Positions 8,191 through 17,398 are shown, counted from the first letter of the stretch. The stretch: 64,000 nucleotides of DNA from Alphaproteobacteria bacterium 46_93_T64 (GCA_002163135.1 MAAN01000025.1:62001-126000); one strand, 5' to 3'. Notes: a model not told the origin generated them from the sequence alone. Translations and numbers: made by a program.

Positions 8191-8406
8191 ATGTACAGGA
8201 AAATAGAACGCGAAACACTGACAGTAGAAGAAACCGGTGTCTTACTTGGTATAGGTCGCAACCAAGCTTACGAGGCGATCAAAAACGGAAGCATTCCCTC
8301 AATTAGGTTTGGGCGAAGAATTGTTGTGCCACGAGCTCAACTTACTCAAATGCTGCGATCGGCAGTCGAGGACAACGACGACAAAGACCCGGCGTCCCTT
8401 GAATGA
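8191..8406 (+). CDS. Excisionase/AlpA-like helix-turn-helix protein
   Basis: This 71-residue HTH_17 (MerR-like, excisionase-type) protein has LTVEETGVLLGIGRNQAYEA as the helix-turn-helix and SIRFGRRIVVPRAQL as the wing. Small proteins of this kind act as recombination directionality factors or as activators of integrase. The ribosome site AAGGAGAAGG is strong. Position just behind the divergent promoter and before the replication genes fits an Xis role. Confidence 0.88.
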   Translation: MYRKIERETLTVEETGVLLGIGRNQAYEAIKNGSIPSIRFGRRIVVPRAQLTQMLRSAVEDNDDKDPASLE

Positions 8407-8565
8407 ATAAATTCGCAAACAACGCCAATACTCAACACAGATGGAGAGTTTTGGATAGCGCTCAGTGACTGCAAATAACTGAAAATTCAATACGCCAATC
8501 ACGGAAACTCTACAGAGGCTTCTGCGGCTGATTTTTAAAATTTTTCTGAAAATACGGGGACAGAA

Positions 8566-8835
8566 ATGAAAGACAAATTTCTTTTCGAACTAACCGACGG
8601 CTGGGCACTCCTCTACGATAACAGGCAATGGATGATCTGCAGAGCGCGAAAGCGCCATGCACAGGAGGTGTGGCATCCAGTTTCGTTCATAGAGAGCACA
8701 AAGACGGCATTGCTTGTCTGCATGCGGCAAAAAGGCATTGTCCCCACGCCGGAAGCTCAAGCCAAACTAGACAAAATGCCGGAACGTTTCCGAGATTGGC
8801 TGCAGGAACATCTAGGAGGAAATGTGAATGGTTGA
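8566..8835 (+). CDS. Hypothetical element protein
   Basis: This 89-residue soluble protein is one I do not recognise. It has an N-terminal beta-rich segment (FELTDGWALLYDNRQWMICR) and a charged helical C-terminus ending in ERFRDWLQEHLGG. It has a GGGGAC ribosome site and its stop overlaps the start of the primase gene by eight bases, so it is the first gene of the replication operon. A role as primase accessory or copy-control factor would be speculation. Confidence 0.7.
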   Translation: MKDKFLFELTDGWALLYDNRQWMICRARKRHAQEVWHPVSFIESTKTALLVCMRQKGIVPTPEAQAKLDKMPERFRDWLQEHLGGNVNG

Positions 8836-9991
8836 TCACATTACAATCTTAACGCAACTTCCCGGTAAAGGAGGCGCGCGCCGGGCTGCTGCGAAGACAC
8901 TTACCATAGATGAAAACGGGAATTGGTTGAAATCTAGCCAATATGCTCTCGGTAAGAACTTTGCGTATTCCACCATTGCCGCTACTGGCATTAATTCAGT
9001 GTATGAAGCGGTCTCGAAAATATCCGCGGACGTCTATTCATTCATTATTCGCGGAAAAATACGTCCGTTCGTGGATTTATCGAAACCTGTAAACCGCCGC
9101 ATTAACGACCGCCCGAATGATCCGGCGCATTTTCAGGAAGAGAAACGCAGTTGGGTTTGCCTTGATTTTGATCGGGTCAATATCGGTGGCCTTGAGGATA
9201 TAATCTTTGATCCCGAAGAGGCTGTTGAAGACCTTATATATCGGCATTTATGCAAAGAGTTTCATGATGTCACATGTGTTTGGCAACTCTCAAGTGGTGC
9301 TGGGACGACTGATCCTGACGGCACACTGTCAGTGCATTTATTCTTTTGGCTATCACGGCCAATGGGTAAAGAAGAGCTAAACTCGTACCTGAAGGAGCAC
9401 GCGCCGGAAGTTGACAGGTCTGTACTAGGGACTGTGCAGCCGATTTTTATCGCTAATCCACAGTTCGAAGCGCCCTTTAGCGACCCTCTTCTAAAAGGTA
9501 TTGGCTTGATGGAGCGTGAATATGATGAGCTGGACCTGCCTACGCTACCAATGCCGCCGGTTCAACTGCCGGTATCAAAGGTCAGAAAAACTAACCTTGG
9601 CAGAGTTGCTCCTGGTTATTACTCAAAAATACGCATGCTGGGTGATGGTCCTGGATTGGAAGGATTTAACGCCGTAATACCAGCCGCAGTCGCTTCATTG
9701 GTCTTTGGAAAGCACCCATACGAAATTGACGCTGCAGCCATAAAACTGCAGATGCGGACGGACATTGAGCTCGCTCCCAAAAACCCAAACCGAAGCTCTG
9801 CAGATATCGGACGTTACTTGTCGGATGAATACTTAGATGAATGCATAAGAACGGCGTCTGAGAAGTATGCAGAGCTTGCCATTGAGCCGCTTCACGAGGC
9901 GTCAGAAATGTCGACAGCAGACGTTAGACAACTGTTCCAGGCAGGTCTCAACGAATTCCTAACGAATGAAGTCATGAGGCTAGCAGCATGA
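8828..9991 (+). CDS. PrimPol-like replicative primase of the element
   Basis: This 387-residue protein carries the three signatures of archaeo-eukaryotic-type primase/polymerases. They are the metal-binding DxD in WVCLDFDRV (Asp113, Asp115), the sxH motif in GTLSVHLFFW (His170), and a third acidic motif followed by the VDRSV...VQPIFIANPQF block (Asp196). The C-terminal region (about 250-387) is helical and unassigned. Plasmids and integrative elements use such enzymes with a helicase to start their own replication. Here it overlaps the preceding small gene and the following helicase (ATGA). The motif reading is by eye; a profile search would settle it. Confidence 0.75.
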   Translation: MVDHITILTQLPGKGGARRAAAKTLTIDENGNWLKSSQYALGKNFAYSTIAATGINSVYEAVSKISADVYSFIIRGKIRPFVDLSKPVNRRINDRPNDPAHFQEEKRSWVCLDFDRVNIGGLEDIIFDPEEAVEDLIYRHLCKEFHDVTCVWQLSSGAGTTDPDGTLSVHLFFWLSRPMGKEELNSYLKEHAPEVDRSVLGTVQPIFIANPQFEAPFSDPLLKGIGLMEREYDELDLPTLPMPPVQLPVSKVRKTNLGRVAPGYYSKIRMLGDGPGLEGFNAVIPAAVASLVFGKHPYEIDAAAIKLQMRTDIELAPKNPNRSSADIGRYLSDEYLDECIRTASEKYAELAIEPLHEASEMSTADVRQLFQAGLNEFLTNEVMRLAA

Positions 9992-10557
9992 AGAAATTTT
10001 GTGATGGACCATTTATTGCCGCTGATTATTTGCCTCGACCTATTGGATGCGCCTCTGTTGACGTTGGGGTTGGTAAAACTGATGCTGCCGTTGGGATTAT
10101 TTCTCAGCTTTTGAAGCAGTCAATAGTCTGTAAACACCGTGATGAGCAGTCTGAACTAAAAGCTATTTACGCAGTCCCAACTCACAAGTTGGGGCAGGAA
10201 TTAGTGCAAAGATTTGTGGCTCGTGATGTGACTGCGGGGGTTTGGCGAGGACGGCTTGCGGATAATCCGGAAAAACCCGGTGAGAAAATGTGTTTAAAGC
10301 CTGCGGAAGTTGAAGAAGTTTCGGAAAGAGGGCTGCCTATCCAGCGATCAATGTGCCGGGTGAAAGTAGACGACATTCATTATACATGTGAGCATTTCCA
10401 GGATTGCCCTTATCAGATGCAAGCAGACCTTTTGTCACAAGTTGATGTTGTAATCGTTACACACGCGTCGCTGTTCTATGAGATGCCCAGCATTGGTCGG
10501 CGTCAGATACTTGTTATCGATGAAGCGTTTTGGTCAGCCGGATTGCGAGGGGTGTAG
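9988..10557 (+). CDS. Element helicase, N-terminal part (frameshifted)
   Basis: This 189-residue frame holds the start of a superfamily helicase: Walker A in VDVGVGKTDAA (around residues 25-33), a helicase Ia-like AIYAVPTHKLGQEL, and Walker B ILVIDEAFW near its end. It then hits a stop a few codons after the DEAF box. The reading frame one base back continues with plausible helicase sequence for another 540 residues. The switch point is a GGGG run at 10549-10552, and one extra G would restore a single protein of about 725 residues. It may be a sequencing or assembly error, a genuine inactivating indel, or a programmed -1 frameshift. It overlaps the primase gene by four bases. Confidence 0.75.
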   Translation: MKKFCDGPFIAADYLPRPIGCASVDVGVGKTDAAVGIISQLLKQSIVCKHRDEQSELKAIYAVPTHKLGQELVQRFVARDVTAGVWRGRLADNPEKPGEKMCLKPAEVEEVSERGLPIQRSMCRVKVDDIHYTCEHFQDCPYQMQADLLSQVDVVIVTHASLFYEMPSIGRRQILVIDEAFWSAGLRGV

Positions 10558-12182
10558 ATGTGGATGACAGAATATTTATCACTTTCGATGACATGGAAAA
10601 CCTTTCTGATTTGTTGGTTGAAGCAGGTGTGGCGTCTTCATTTGAGAGGTCTGAACTACATTCCATGTGGCTGCATTTGCAAAATGCACTGAAAGACTTG
10701 CCGCCTGGAAATCTGGAGCGATCTAAATCACTGGAACTATTTTCGCTGCGCCGAATAGACGATGCAATCGAGCTTGAATGGCGCCTAATCGGGATGACAA
10801 CCATATATCCGGGGATGAAGAGCGCCGAATTTACAGAAAATATCGATAAATCACCGAATTATAAAAAAGCGATGATGCGCATAAAAGTATGGAAGGCTCT
10901 GAAGGCGTTGATTTGTGAAGATGGTCCGGAGAAATCAGGATGGCTCATCATAAGCCAAGACAAAAAAGGACGGAAAGCGCTTCAATTGAGATGGCGAGAG
11001 GATATAAAAGTTGGCTGGGGAGGCTTTGTGGTTGTTACATTGGACGCAACTCAGGACGAACAAGTTGTTTCTCCCTATTTTGACCGGCCGTTGCAGCAGC
11101 TACCATCAAGTAATGTTGCGTTAGAGCATGTATCCGTATTGCAGGTGGTTGATCGGAGTTTTGGAGCTTCATCACTCATACCTGACGGGGGAAAGGATGA
11201 TCAGCGGCGCAAAAATCGTGCGTGGGAGACTTATCAATGGATTTGGCTGAGAGCCATCCAGTATCGGGGACAAAGCCAAGATGGCATTGATGTTCTGGTG
11301 GTTTGCCAACTGGGACTGGAAGAACTATTTCGCGCATGGGGCTTGCCGGATAATGTGGATATCACGCATTTTAACGCGCTTCGGGGGTTGGACAATTGGG
11401 GCGGCGTCGCGTGCCAAATTACGATTGGTCGCTTAATGCCAAAACCAACAGCGGTTGAGGACATTGCAGAAGCTCTAACCGGGAGAGCGGTGGATAAACG
11501 TTTGTCTCCTAATGACTGGTACCCGAAACAAACCGTTGGAATTCGTCTCGCAGATGGAAGTGGTTGGGCCGTTGAAAATGACCGCCATCCTGATCCGCTT
11601 GCTGAGAAAATCCGGTATCAAATCTGTGAAGGTGAACTCATTCAGGCTATCGGCCGCTCCCGAGGAGTAAATCGGTCACCCGAAACACCGTTACAAATAG
11701 ACATTCTCACTAATGTATGTCTGCTGCTTGTTGTACATCAGCCAATCCGCTGGGCAGAACATGCGCCGGGTATTGTTGAGGCAATGTTATCGCGCGGGCT
11801 CATGGTTGGCTCCTTCAAGGATGCAGCAGTCATAAGCGCTGACCTCTTTCCAACAGAGGATGCCGCGCGGAAAGCCGTCTGGAGAAGATCGAAGATACTC
11901 ACTTCAAACGTGCCTATTCCGGACATTCCCCATTATGTATGTACTATATGGGGTTTGTCCGGAATAGGCATCACTATTGCCCATAGCTTTACCCCGGCAC
12001 TCGCCACTTTCCGTCGCGGTGAACGATCCACTGTAATTCCAGTTATTTTTGACCCACATCGGATTGACGACCCTGCGGCTTGGTTGAGTTCGCGGCTTGA
12101 TGTTGATGTTCAAGTGATAACTGGTCCAGAGGCCAATGTTGAATGGGCGATACGGCAAAAACGAAAGGCAGGACGAAAATGA
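10530..12182 (+). CDS. Element helicase, C-terminal part (frameshifted)
   Basis: This is the continuation of the preceding helicase in the -1 frame. A natural start is hard to see (only a TTG inside the upstream gene), which supports a broken or frameshifted single gene. The region includes VVVTLDATQD and, near residue 385, the helicase motif VI-like stretch QAIGRSRGVNRS with its arginine finger. The last 150 residues are unassigned. The product would unwind DNA for the PrimPol-like primase encoded just upstream. The stop overlaps the ATG of the ribbon-helix-helix gene. Real translation probably enters from the upstream frame near 10550. Confidence 0.7.
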   Translation: MVSRIARGVDVDDRIFITFDDMENLSDLLVEAGVASSFERSELHSMWLHLQNALKDLPPGNLERSKSLELFSLRRIDDAIELEWRLIGMTTIYPGMKSAEFTENIDKSPNYKKAMMRIKVWKALKALICEDGPEKSGWLIISQDKKGRKALQLRWREDIKVGWGGFVVVTLDATQDEQVVSPYFDRPLQQLPSSNVALEHVSVLQVVDRSFGASSLIPDGGKDDQRRKNRAWETYQWIWLRAIQYRGQSQDGIDVLVVCQLGLEELFRAWGLPDNVDITHFNALRGLDNWGGVACQITIGRLMPKPTAVEDIAEALTGRAVDKRLSPNDWYPKQTVGIRLADGSGWAVENDRHPDPLAEKIRYQICEGELIQAIGRSRGVNRSPETPLQIDILTNVCLLLVVHQPIRWAEHAPGIVEAMLSRGLMVGSFKDAAVISADLFPTEDAARKAVWRRSKILTSNVPIPDIPHYVCTIWGLSGIGITIAHSFTPALATFRRGERSTVIPVIFDPHRIDDPAAWLSSRLDVDVQVITGPEANVEWAIRQKRKAGRK

Positions 12183-12352
12183 CCGGTAAATTTGACAAGA
12201 AAATTCTCTTCAATATCTCCCAAACTGACATCGACCGTATGACCGAGATGCGGAGAAAACGCGACCTAGATCAGTCGGAGTATATACGTCGGGCCATTCG
12301 TATGTATGTGGCCGAGCAAAAGTTAGCAGACCTCTCGTCACCGTATCAGTGA
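12179..12352 (+). CDS. Ribbon-helix-helix DNA-binding protein
   Basis: This 57-residue protein has the Arc/CopG-type ribbon-helix-helix pattern: a short basic strand (KKILFNIS) and two helices (QTDIDRMTEMRRKRD, QSEYIRRAIRMYVAEQ). It starts in an ATGA overlap with the helicase gene. Such proteins usually autoregulate a replication operon or act as antitoxins. No toxin-like partner is adjacent, so replication control is the better guess. Confidence 0.8.
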   Translation: MTGKFDKKILFNISQTDIDRMTEMRRKRDLDQSEYIRRAIRMYVAEQKLADLSSPYQ

Positions 12353-12393
12353 CAGTTGTTACACCCACGCGCCCACTTATCATGGAGTACGAA

Positions 12394-12582
12394 ATGAGAG
12401 ACAAGATTATTTGCGGTGCCAGAACCCGTAAAGGAACGGCATGTCAGGCTAAGGCGTTGGCGAATGGTCGGTGTCGGAATCATGGTGGGTTGTCTACCGG
12501 TCCACGGACGCCTGAGGGTCGTGCGCGGTCGCTGGCGGCGTTGCGTCGAGGGAATAAATCTTGGCGAGGGCGATCAGTTTGA
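12394..12582 (+). CDS. HGGxSTG-domain small protein
   Basis: This 62-residue protein matches the HGGxSTG family, with CGARTRKGTACQAKAL, NGRCRNHGGLSTGPRTPEGR and a basic tail. The Cys and His residues suggest a zinc-binding knuckle. The family occurs in phages and integrative elements and its function is unknown. The start is set at the ATG after GGAG; a GTG 15 codons earlier overlaps the preceding gene. It is the last gene of the element core before the cargo. Confidence 0.8.
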   Translation: MRDKIICGARTRKGTACQAKALANGRCRNHGGLSTGPRTPEGRARSLAALRRGNKSWRGRSV

Positions 12583-12744
12583 AGTGAGGAGAAGGCACCA
12601 TAGAAATTACGGTAAAAATGGCCGTTTATCGCTCCATAGCTGAAGTTATACGTCGTCTCTGGCGATGTCTGCTTTGTGCCAGAAGCCGACCTTGTCGTCT
12701 TTTAACGGTTACCATTTTAAACCCGTTTCATACTGAGTGAAATA
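12583..12744. other. Junction between element core and cargo, with a repeat fragment
   Basis: This is a non-coding gap. It contains a short copy of the dispersed repeat described elsewhere (ATGTCTGCTTTGTGCCAGAAGC near 12666). No convincing terminator is seen for the convergent sulfatase gene. Confidence 0.5.
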
Positions 12745-14100
12745 CTACCGATGACCGTGCCATCCGGCCCAAACACTAGAAGATCTTTGGCCAGCTGAAA
12801 TTTCGGGCGCTTTAACAATGTCGACAGTTCTGTTTTCAACAGATTTTGTTTGTTTGACCAGTTTAGCGCGCAATTCGGTGGAAACATCTGCAAACGCATC
12901 CATGCCGATCAAATTTGTCAGCTCATAAGGGTCGGCGTGTAAATCATAAAGATACTCCTCTTCATACTGGTCCGCCCCTAAATCATTCCATCCATCCGCA
13001 TTTGGCGCACGAACCCCATATTTCCATCGCTTGGTCCGCACCGCTCGGCCGACATGATCCTCACTAATTTGAATAAATACGTCTTCGGGCCAATCTGTTG
13101 ACGTTCGATTAACCACCGGTAATAGAGAATTTCCTTCAAAATTATCTGGAATATCGAGCCCAGCGGCATCTAGAAGTGTTGGCGCTATATCAATGGTGCT
13201 AACAAGATTTGTGACGCGACCGCCGCCGGTGAAAGGTCCCCCGATGAGAGCACCCGGAATTCTGACACAGGCATCATGGCAAGAGCGTTTGTATTCGGCG
13301 TTGCGTGTTTTGAAATGACTGCCATGGTCCGACGTATAGAGAATAGTCGTTTCTTCTGAAATACCTAGGGTCAGGAGCGCATCTTGGATGCGACCGAAGG
13401 CATCATCCAGACGCTTTATCATGCCGAAATATCCAGGCAAATGTTGTGCGGCTGAACCACCGAGCGCTTGCAGATCTGGCGGCATCCATCGACCTGCATA
13501 ACGTTGTTCATCCCCAACACGACCGGGGTAATTATCCAGGTGATTTTGGTGATGAGGCTCGAGGAAGGAGAGAAACAGGAAGAAGCGGTCGTCCTTGACG
13601 CCATCAATGTAGCGAATTGCAGCATCTGTAAGTGCGTCAACTCTGTAGCCCGGCAATTTTTGAGCTTTGCCATCGTTATCATAGAGCGTGGTGTCATATG
13701 CATCAGAGGTATATTCGAGCATATTCGATGCCAGCCAATATTCATACCCGCCGCGCTCTGGTTCCGGAACCGGATCCTGGGTTCCTAAATGCCATTTCCC
13801 CACATAGCCAGTTTTAAATCCGCTTTTGCGAAAGAGTGATCCGAGTGTGGCAGAATCTTTTGGCAACGGAATATTATTGCGATAACACCCCGTGGTTGTC
13901 GGATAAAGTCCGGTTTGCATCATGGAGCGAGCCGGGCCACAGACTGGCTGATTAGTGAAACAATTATATAGGTGCGTCCCAGCCATGGCCGCAGTATCAA
14001 AATTAGGCGTCAGGTCCAGCGGGTTTCCAAAAATTGCAGACGAATCCCATCGCTGCTGATCAGTAAAGAAAACAATGACGTTTTTAGCTGTTTCGGACAT
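12745..14100 (-). CDS. Cytoplasmic sulfatase, Cys-type
   Basis: This 451-residue alkaline-phosphatase-fold sulfatase has the formylglycine signature CGPAR with Cys54. The metal-binding start is FFTDQQR (Asp14), there is VGKWHLG in the middle, and TSDHGSHFKT supplies the second metal site and a lysine. No signal peptide is present, so the enzyme acts in the cytoplasm on an imported sulfate ester. Maturation of Cys54 needs a formylglycine-generating enzyme that is not in this window. It is the last gene of an operon with two Gfo/Idh/MocA dehydrogenases and a NitT/TauT-type importer, so the substrate is probably a small sulfated polyol or sugar. Phosphonate monoester hydrolase activity cannot be excluded. 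Confidence 0.9.
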   Translation of the reverse strand: MSETAKNVIVFFTDQQRWDSSAIFGNPLDLTPNFDTAAMAGTHLYNCFTNQPVCGPARSMMQTGLYPTTTGCYRNNIPLPKDSATLGSLFRKSGFKTGYVGKWHLGTQDPVPEPERGGYEYWLASNMLEYTSDAYDTTLYDNDGKAQKLPGYRVDALTDAAIRYIDGVKDDRFFLFLSFLEPHHQNHLDNYPGRVGDEQRYAGRWMPPDLQALGGSAAQHLPGYFGMIKRLDDAFGRIQDALLTLGISEETTILYTSDHGSHFKTRNAEYKRSCHDACVRIPGALIGGPFTGGGRVTNLVSTIDIAPTLLDAAGLDIPDNFEGNSLLPVVNRTSTDWPEDVFIQISEDHVGRAVRTKRWKYGVRAPNADGWNDLGADQYEEEYLYDLHADPYELTNLIGMDAFADVSTELRAKLVKQTKSVENRTVDIVKAPEISAGQRSSSVWAGWHGHR

Positions 14101-14118
14101 AAATGGATTTCCTATACC

Positions 14119-15195
14119 TTAAGAATTCTTTGATTGAGTTGTTCCGGAAATAGCGACAACCTGTCCGGTGTTTGCAGCTTCGTATGCAGCCAAGATCATC
14201 GCAAGTGATCGGCATCCATCCTCAAGCGTTACGGGCGGTGGGGTTCCCTCGATTAAGGTTCTCACGAAGCTCAACGCATTTTGTTGATGAAATTCGCCTT
14301 TTTTAAATTGCGTAACAATGTCTGGTATGGTCCATGATCCGCGTCGCAGCTCATCTGTATAAACTTTAAGGCTTTTTTCGGGAGAAAAATCCTTTGAAGC
14401 CAAATCGACCCCGGACAAAATGGCGCTGCCTTTAGTGCCGAACACTTCAACGGAGGAATCTGCTGCCTGAATGGTCGACGATGAAACGAGTTCCGCTAGG
14501 GCGCCGCCTTCAAATCGAAATACAGCCAATCCCAGATCATCAACACCTAGTTGCGCAGCATCTTCGGATAACATGGCCATTACAGATAGAGGTTCGCCTA
14601 GAAACCAGCGAATTAGATCAGCACCATGGATACCTTCATCAATCAACGCCCCCCCTCCTGACAGCGTCGCATCGGTGTGCCATTCTTTAGAAAATTCCGG
14701 ATCGAGGCCGTAAAAATGACAATGGCGAACGCGCATCAGGGTAATACGTCCTAACGCTTCGCTATCAATCAGACGCTTGATTTCGTGATTTACCGCATCA
14801 AAACGCTTTGGAAAACTTTGCTGGAAGACTATTCCTGAGTTCTGAACAGCGTCAATAATACGATCACATTCTAGATTTGACGTGGCCAATGGCTTTTCAC
14901 ATAGAACATGAACGCCATGCGCAGCCGCTTTTTCTATAACGTCAGCATGAAATGATGTTTCATTGCACAGACCAATTGCGTCGACCTGAGACAAAAGTTC
15001 TTCCAAGTCAGCGACATATTCGGTCTCGTAAGTATTGGCCGCGTTCTGGCCTCTAGCTTTGTTAGAATCCCATATTCCGACCAAATTGGTTTCTGGTGAA
15101 TCACGAAATACTTCGGACCAGAAATTTGCGTGATAGTGGGCAAAGCTGACCATTCCAATTCGAATGGGAGGCTTTATGTTGGCAGTGTTTATCAT
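14119..15195 (-). CDS. Gfo/Idh/MocA-family oxidoreductase
   Basis: This 358-residue NAD(P)-dependent dehydrogenase has an N-terminal Rossmann domain (IRIGMVSFAHYHANFW; note the unusual SFAHYH in place of a strict GxGxxG). It then shows the family motif CEKPLATS (EKP lysine) and a C-terminal alpha/beta domain with GGGALIDEGIHGADL. Members oxidise sugars, inositols or their derivatives. It sits 18 bases upstream of the sulfatase and 20 bases downstream of a second member of the same family, pointing to two successive oxidations or an oxidoreductive cleavage. The substrate is unknown. Confidence 0.9.
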   Translation of the reverse strand: MINTANIKPPIRIGMVSFAHYHANFWSEVFRDSPETNLVGIWDSNKARGQNAANTYETEYVADLEELLSQVDAIGLCNETSFHADVIEKAAAHGVHVLCEKPLATSNLECDRIIDAVQNSGIVFQQSFPKRFDAVNHEIKRLIDSEALGRITLMRVRHCHFYGLDPEFSKEWHTDATLSGGGALIDEGIHGADLIRWFLGEPLSVMAMLSEDAAQLGVDDLGLAVFRFEGGALAELVSSSTIQAADSSVEVFGTKGSAILSGVDLASKDFSPEKSLKVYTDELRRGSWTIPDIVTQFKKGEFHQQNALSFVRTLIEGTPPPVTLEDGCRSLAMILAAYEAANTGQVVAISGTTQSKNS

Positions 15196-15215
15196 GCGTA
15201 ACGTCGGATTGAATA

Positions 15216-16253
15216 TTAGACTTCAACCCATTCCTTTCTTTCATTTGACGTGTAAATAGCGTCAGCAATTTTCACAGCTTCCAATCCAGCTTGAGCAGTT
15301 CCTTCCGACGTCTCTGCTCCACCAAACACGTTCAACCAGTGCCTATGGTGCATTTGTCCAAACGGGGACTGCGCCAGTTCCGGAATAACCCAGTCATTCT
15401 GTCCCGTTACTTTTGGCGCAAAGATAGCAAGCCGGCCTCGCTGCGTTCGCAACAACAAGGTTCCTTCCTCGCAATAGATTTCCATTCTGAAACGGTCTGT
15501 ACCACTGAGCTCGTTAAAGCTGATTTCATGCGTCACATCAGCACCATTTTCCAATTTGTAATGCGCGACTGCATGGTCTTCGTTATCGGGATGGACAACC
15601 CTGCCATCAAGTAAAACTCGTTCAGGGCGCTGTATGCTACACGTGGCTGATAAAGATACTATTTCACCCAACACATAACGAACCAGATCGATCCCATGCA
15701 CGCCTAATTGCTTAACAACACCACCACCAACATTCTTTCGGAAGAAAAACCAATCGTTCCAGTTGGGACCCGGCGTAGCGTTTCGTATCCGCGCACTAAG
15801 AATCCGACCCATTTTTCCTTCAGCCAAGATTTGGCGCACAGCCTGCACTTCTTCCAAATAACGATGCATGAAACTCACGGATAGCTGGGCGTCGCTTCGA
15901 CTTGCAGCATCAATGACAGCCTGACATTCGACAACATCCCTACCCATGGGTTTTTGGAGCAATACTGCCTTGCCAGCCTGGAGCGACTGAATAGCGAAAT
16001 CCATATGCGTGTGGTCCGGGGTCGCAATGACAACAGCGTCAATATCATCGCGCCCAAGAACTTCGTCTATGTTTGTTGAAATTTGATCAATACCGTTTTC
16101 GTCCGCGATCGTTCGTGCAGCCTCCGCAGTACGGCTCATAATGACCCGAATATCCGCCATGCCTGTCGCTGCTAACCCGTGCAGATGATAGGCGCTGATT
16201 TCTCCAGCGCCTATCATCCCGATGCGGACTTTGTTTTGGTTAGTCAAAGACAT
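15216..16253 (-). CDS. Gfo/Idh/MocA-family oxidoreductase
   Basis: This 345-residue dehydrogenase of the same family as its neighbour has a canonical nucleotide-binding start (VRIGMIGAGEISAYH). Its lysine motif reads LLQKPMGRD (QKP rather than EKP), and the C-terminal catalytic block is GGGVVKQLGVHGIDLVRY. The difference in the EKP motif shows the two paralogues are not a recent duplication. It probably acts in the same pathway, on the intermediate before or after the other enzyme. Confidence 0.9.
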   Translation of the reverse strand: MSLTNQNKVRIGMIGAGEISAYHLHGLAATGMADIRVIMSRTAEAARTIADENGIDQISTNIDEVLGRDDIDAVVIATPDHTHMDFAIQSLQAGKAVLLQKPMGRDVVECQAVIDAASRSDAQLSVSFMHRYLEEVQAVRQILAEGKMGRILSARIRNATPGPNWNDWFFFRKNVGGGVVKQLGVHGIDLVRYVLGEIVSLSATCSIQRPERVLLDGRVVHPDNEDHAVAHYKLENGADVTHEISFNELSGTDRFRMEIYCEEGTLLLRTQRGRLAIFAPKVTGQNDWVIPELAQSPFGQMHHRHWLNVFGGAETSEGTAQAGLEAVKIADAIYTSNERKEWVEV

Positions 16254-16290
16254 GTAGTGAACCCTAATCTGACCAATGATCCATTCGTCT

Positions 16291-17337
16291 TTATGGCTTC
16301 CACTTGCCTTCGACTTTCACCAAAGACGGATCGATATTTTTTAGAGGATCCGTGTAAGTATAGTTCAAGGCATCCTGACGATTTTTAATGCGTCCGCCGT
16401 TCTCCAGGAAATCTGCAGTTGCGGCCATATCCCGAACATAAGCTTCGTCCATAGTTGGATCGAATTTATAGTTTGATGGATCAAGAAGAACCGAATTCAT
16501 CTTCGGGTCTTGTTTCTGGTAGTCGGAAAATAGCTTAATAACTTCATCCCGGTTTTTAGGGTCCGCAACAAATTTTTGCGCGCGAACCATTACGTTCATT
16601 ATTGCTTGAACAGTATTTGGACTAGATCGGACAAAATCCTGAGACGCAACAAATACGGAGCGAGCACTAGACAATTTGACGGACTTACCCTTGTTGTCAT
16701 CGAAATAGCTGATCTTTCCTGTGTGAATGACTTTAGAATCCACACCGTTTAGCGCTTTGTAGATCCAAGGTTCCCAAACGATTGTGCCATCAATATCGCC
16801 TGCTTTCATGGCCGCCAATGCTTCCGGCGGAGCCAAATTGACACCCGTGAGTGTCTTAATGCCATATTGCTCTTTTAACTTTCCGAGCAAGGCACCTGAA
16901 GAAGAGCCCAAGAACAATCCTACTTTTTTGCCTTCCAGATCGGCAGGTGAATTAATACCAGAATCTTTGCGAACAACAATCTTTTCAAGACCTGTATTGA
17001 TACTGTCAGTGCCCAGAATAACTATCGGCATTCCATTGTGGAACATGGCGATCGGCGGTAAATTGGCTGGCGTCCAAAGGTGAATTTCATCTGCAATCAA
17101 TGCCTGACCTGCCAGCGCTTGCGCCGAAAAGGATTTTGTACTGACGCTTTCAAATCCTTCGTCTTTGAACCAGCCTTTTTTCATACCAATAATGTGTGGC
17201 GCAAATGGCAGATCAACACCCATCCCAAAAGCAATATTCTTGATTTCTAGGGCGCCGGCAGCTTGTGCCGTCACAGCACTAAAACTCATGGCAGCAGCGA
17301 CGATTGTTCCCGTCACTATTTTTTTCAAATTACTCAT
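16291..17337 (-). CDS. NitT/TauT-family substrate-binding protein
   Basis: This 348-residue periplasmic binding protein has a clear signal peptide (MSNLKKIVTGTIVAAAMSFS, cleavage near AQAAG). Its NMT1/SsuA-like fold has the two-domain hinge, including KGWFKDEGF and LEGKKVGLFLGSSSGAL. It is the extracytoplasmic receptor for the two permeases and ATPase encoded upstream. Relatives bind taurine, alkanesulfonates, nitrate or aromatic acids. The sulfatase in the same operon suggests a sulfated or sulfonated ligand, which is inference. Confidence 0.9.
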   Translation of the reverse strand: MSNLKKIVTGTIVAAAMSFSAVTAQAAGALEIKNIAFGMGVDLPFAPHIIGMKKGWFKDEGFESVSTKSFSAQALAGQALIADEIHLWTPANLPPIAMFHNGMPIVILGTDSINTGLEKIVVRKDSGINSPADLEGKKVGLFLGSSSGALLGKLKEQYGIKTLTGVNLAPPEALAAMKAGDIDGTIVWEPWIYKALNGVDSKVIHTGKISYFDDNKGKSVKLSSARSVFVASQDFVRSSPNTVQAIMNVMVRAQKFVADPKNRDEVIKLFSDYQKQDPKMNSVLLDPSNYKFDPTMDEAYVRDMAATADFLENGGRIKNRQDALNYTYTDPLKNIDPSLVKVEGKWKP

Positions 17338-17398
17338 AACGTCTCCTCTGATTTAGATACTTCGTGAAACAACTCTCTTCAGGTCTTAGAATTTATTA

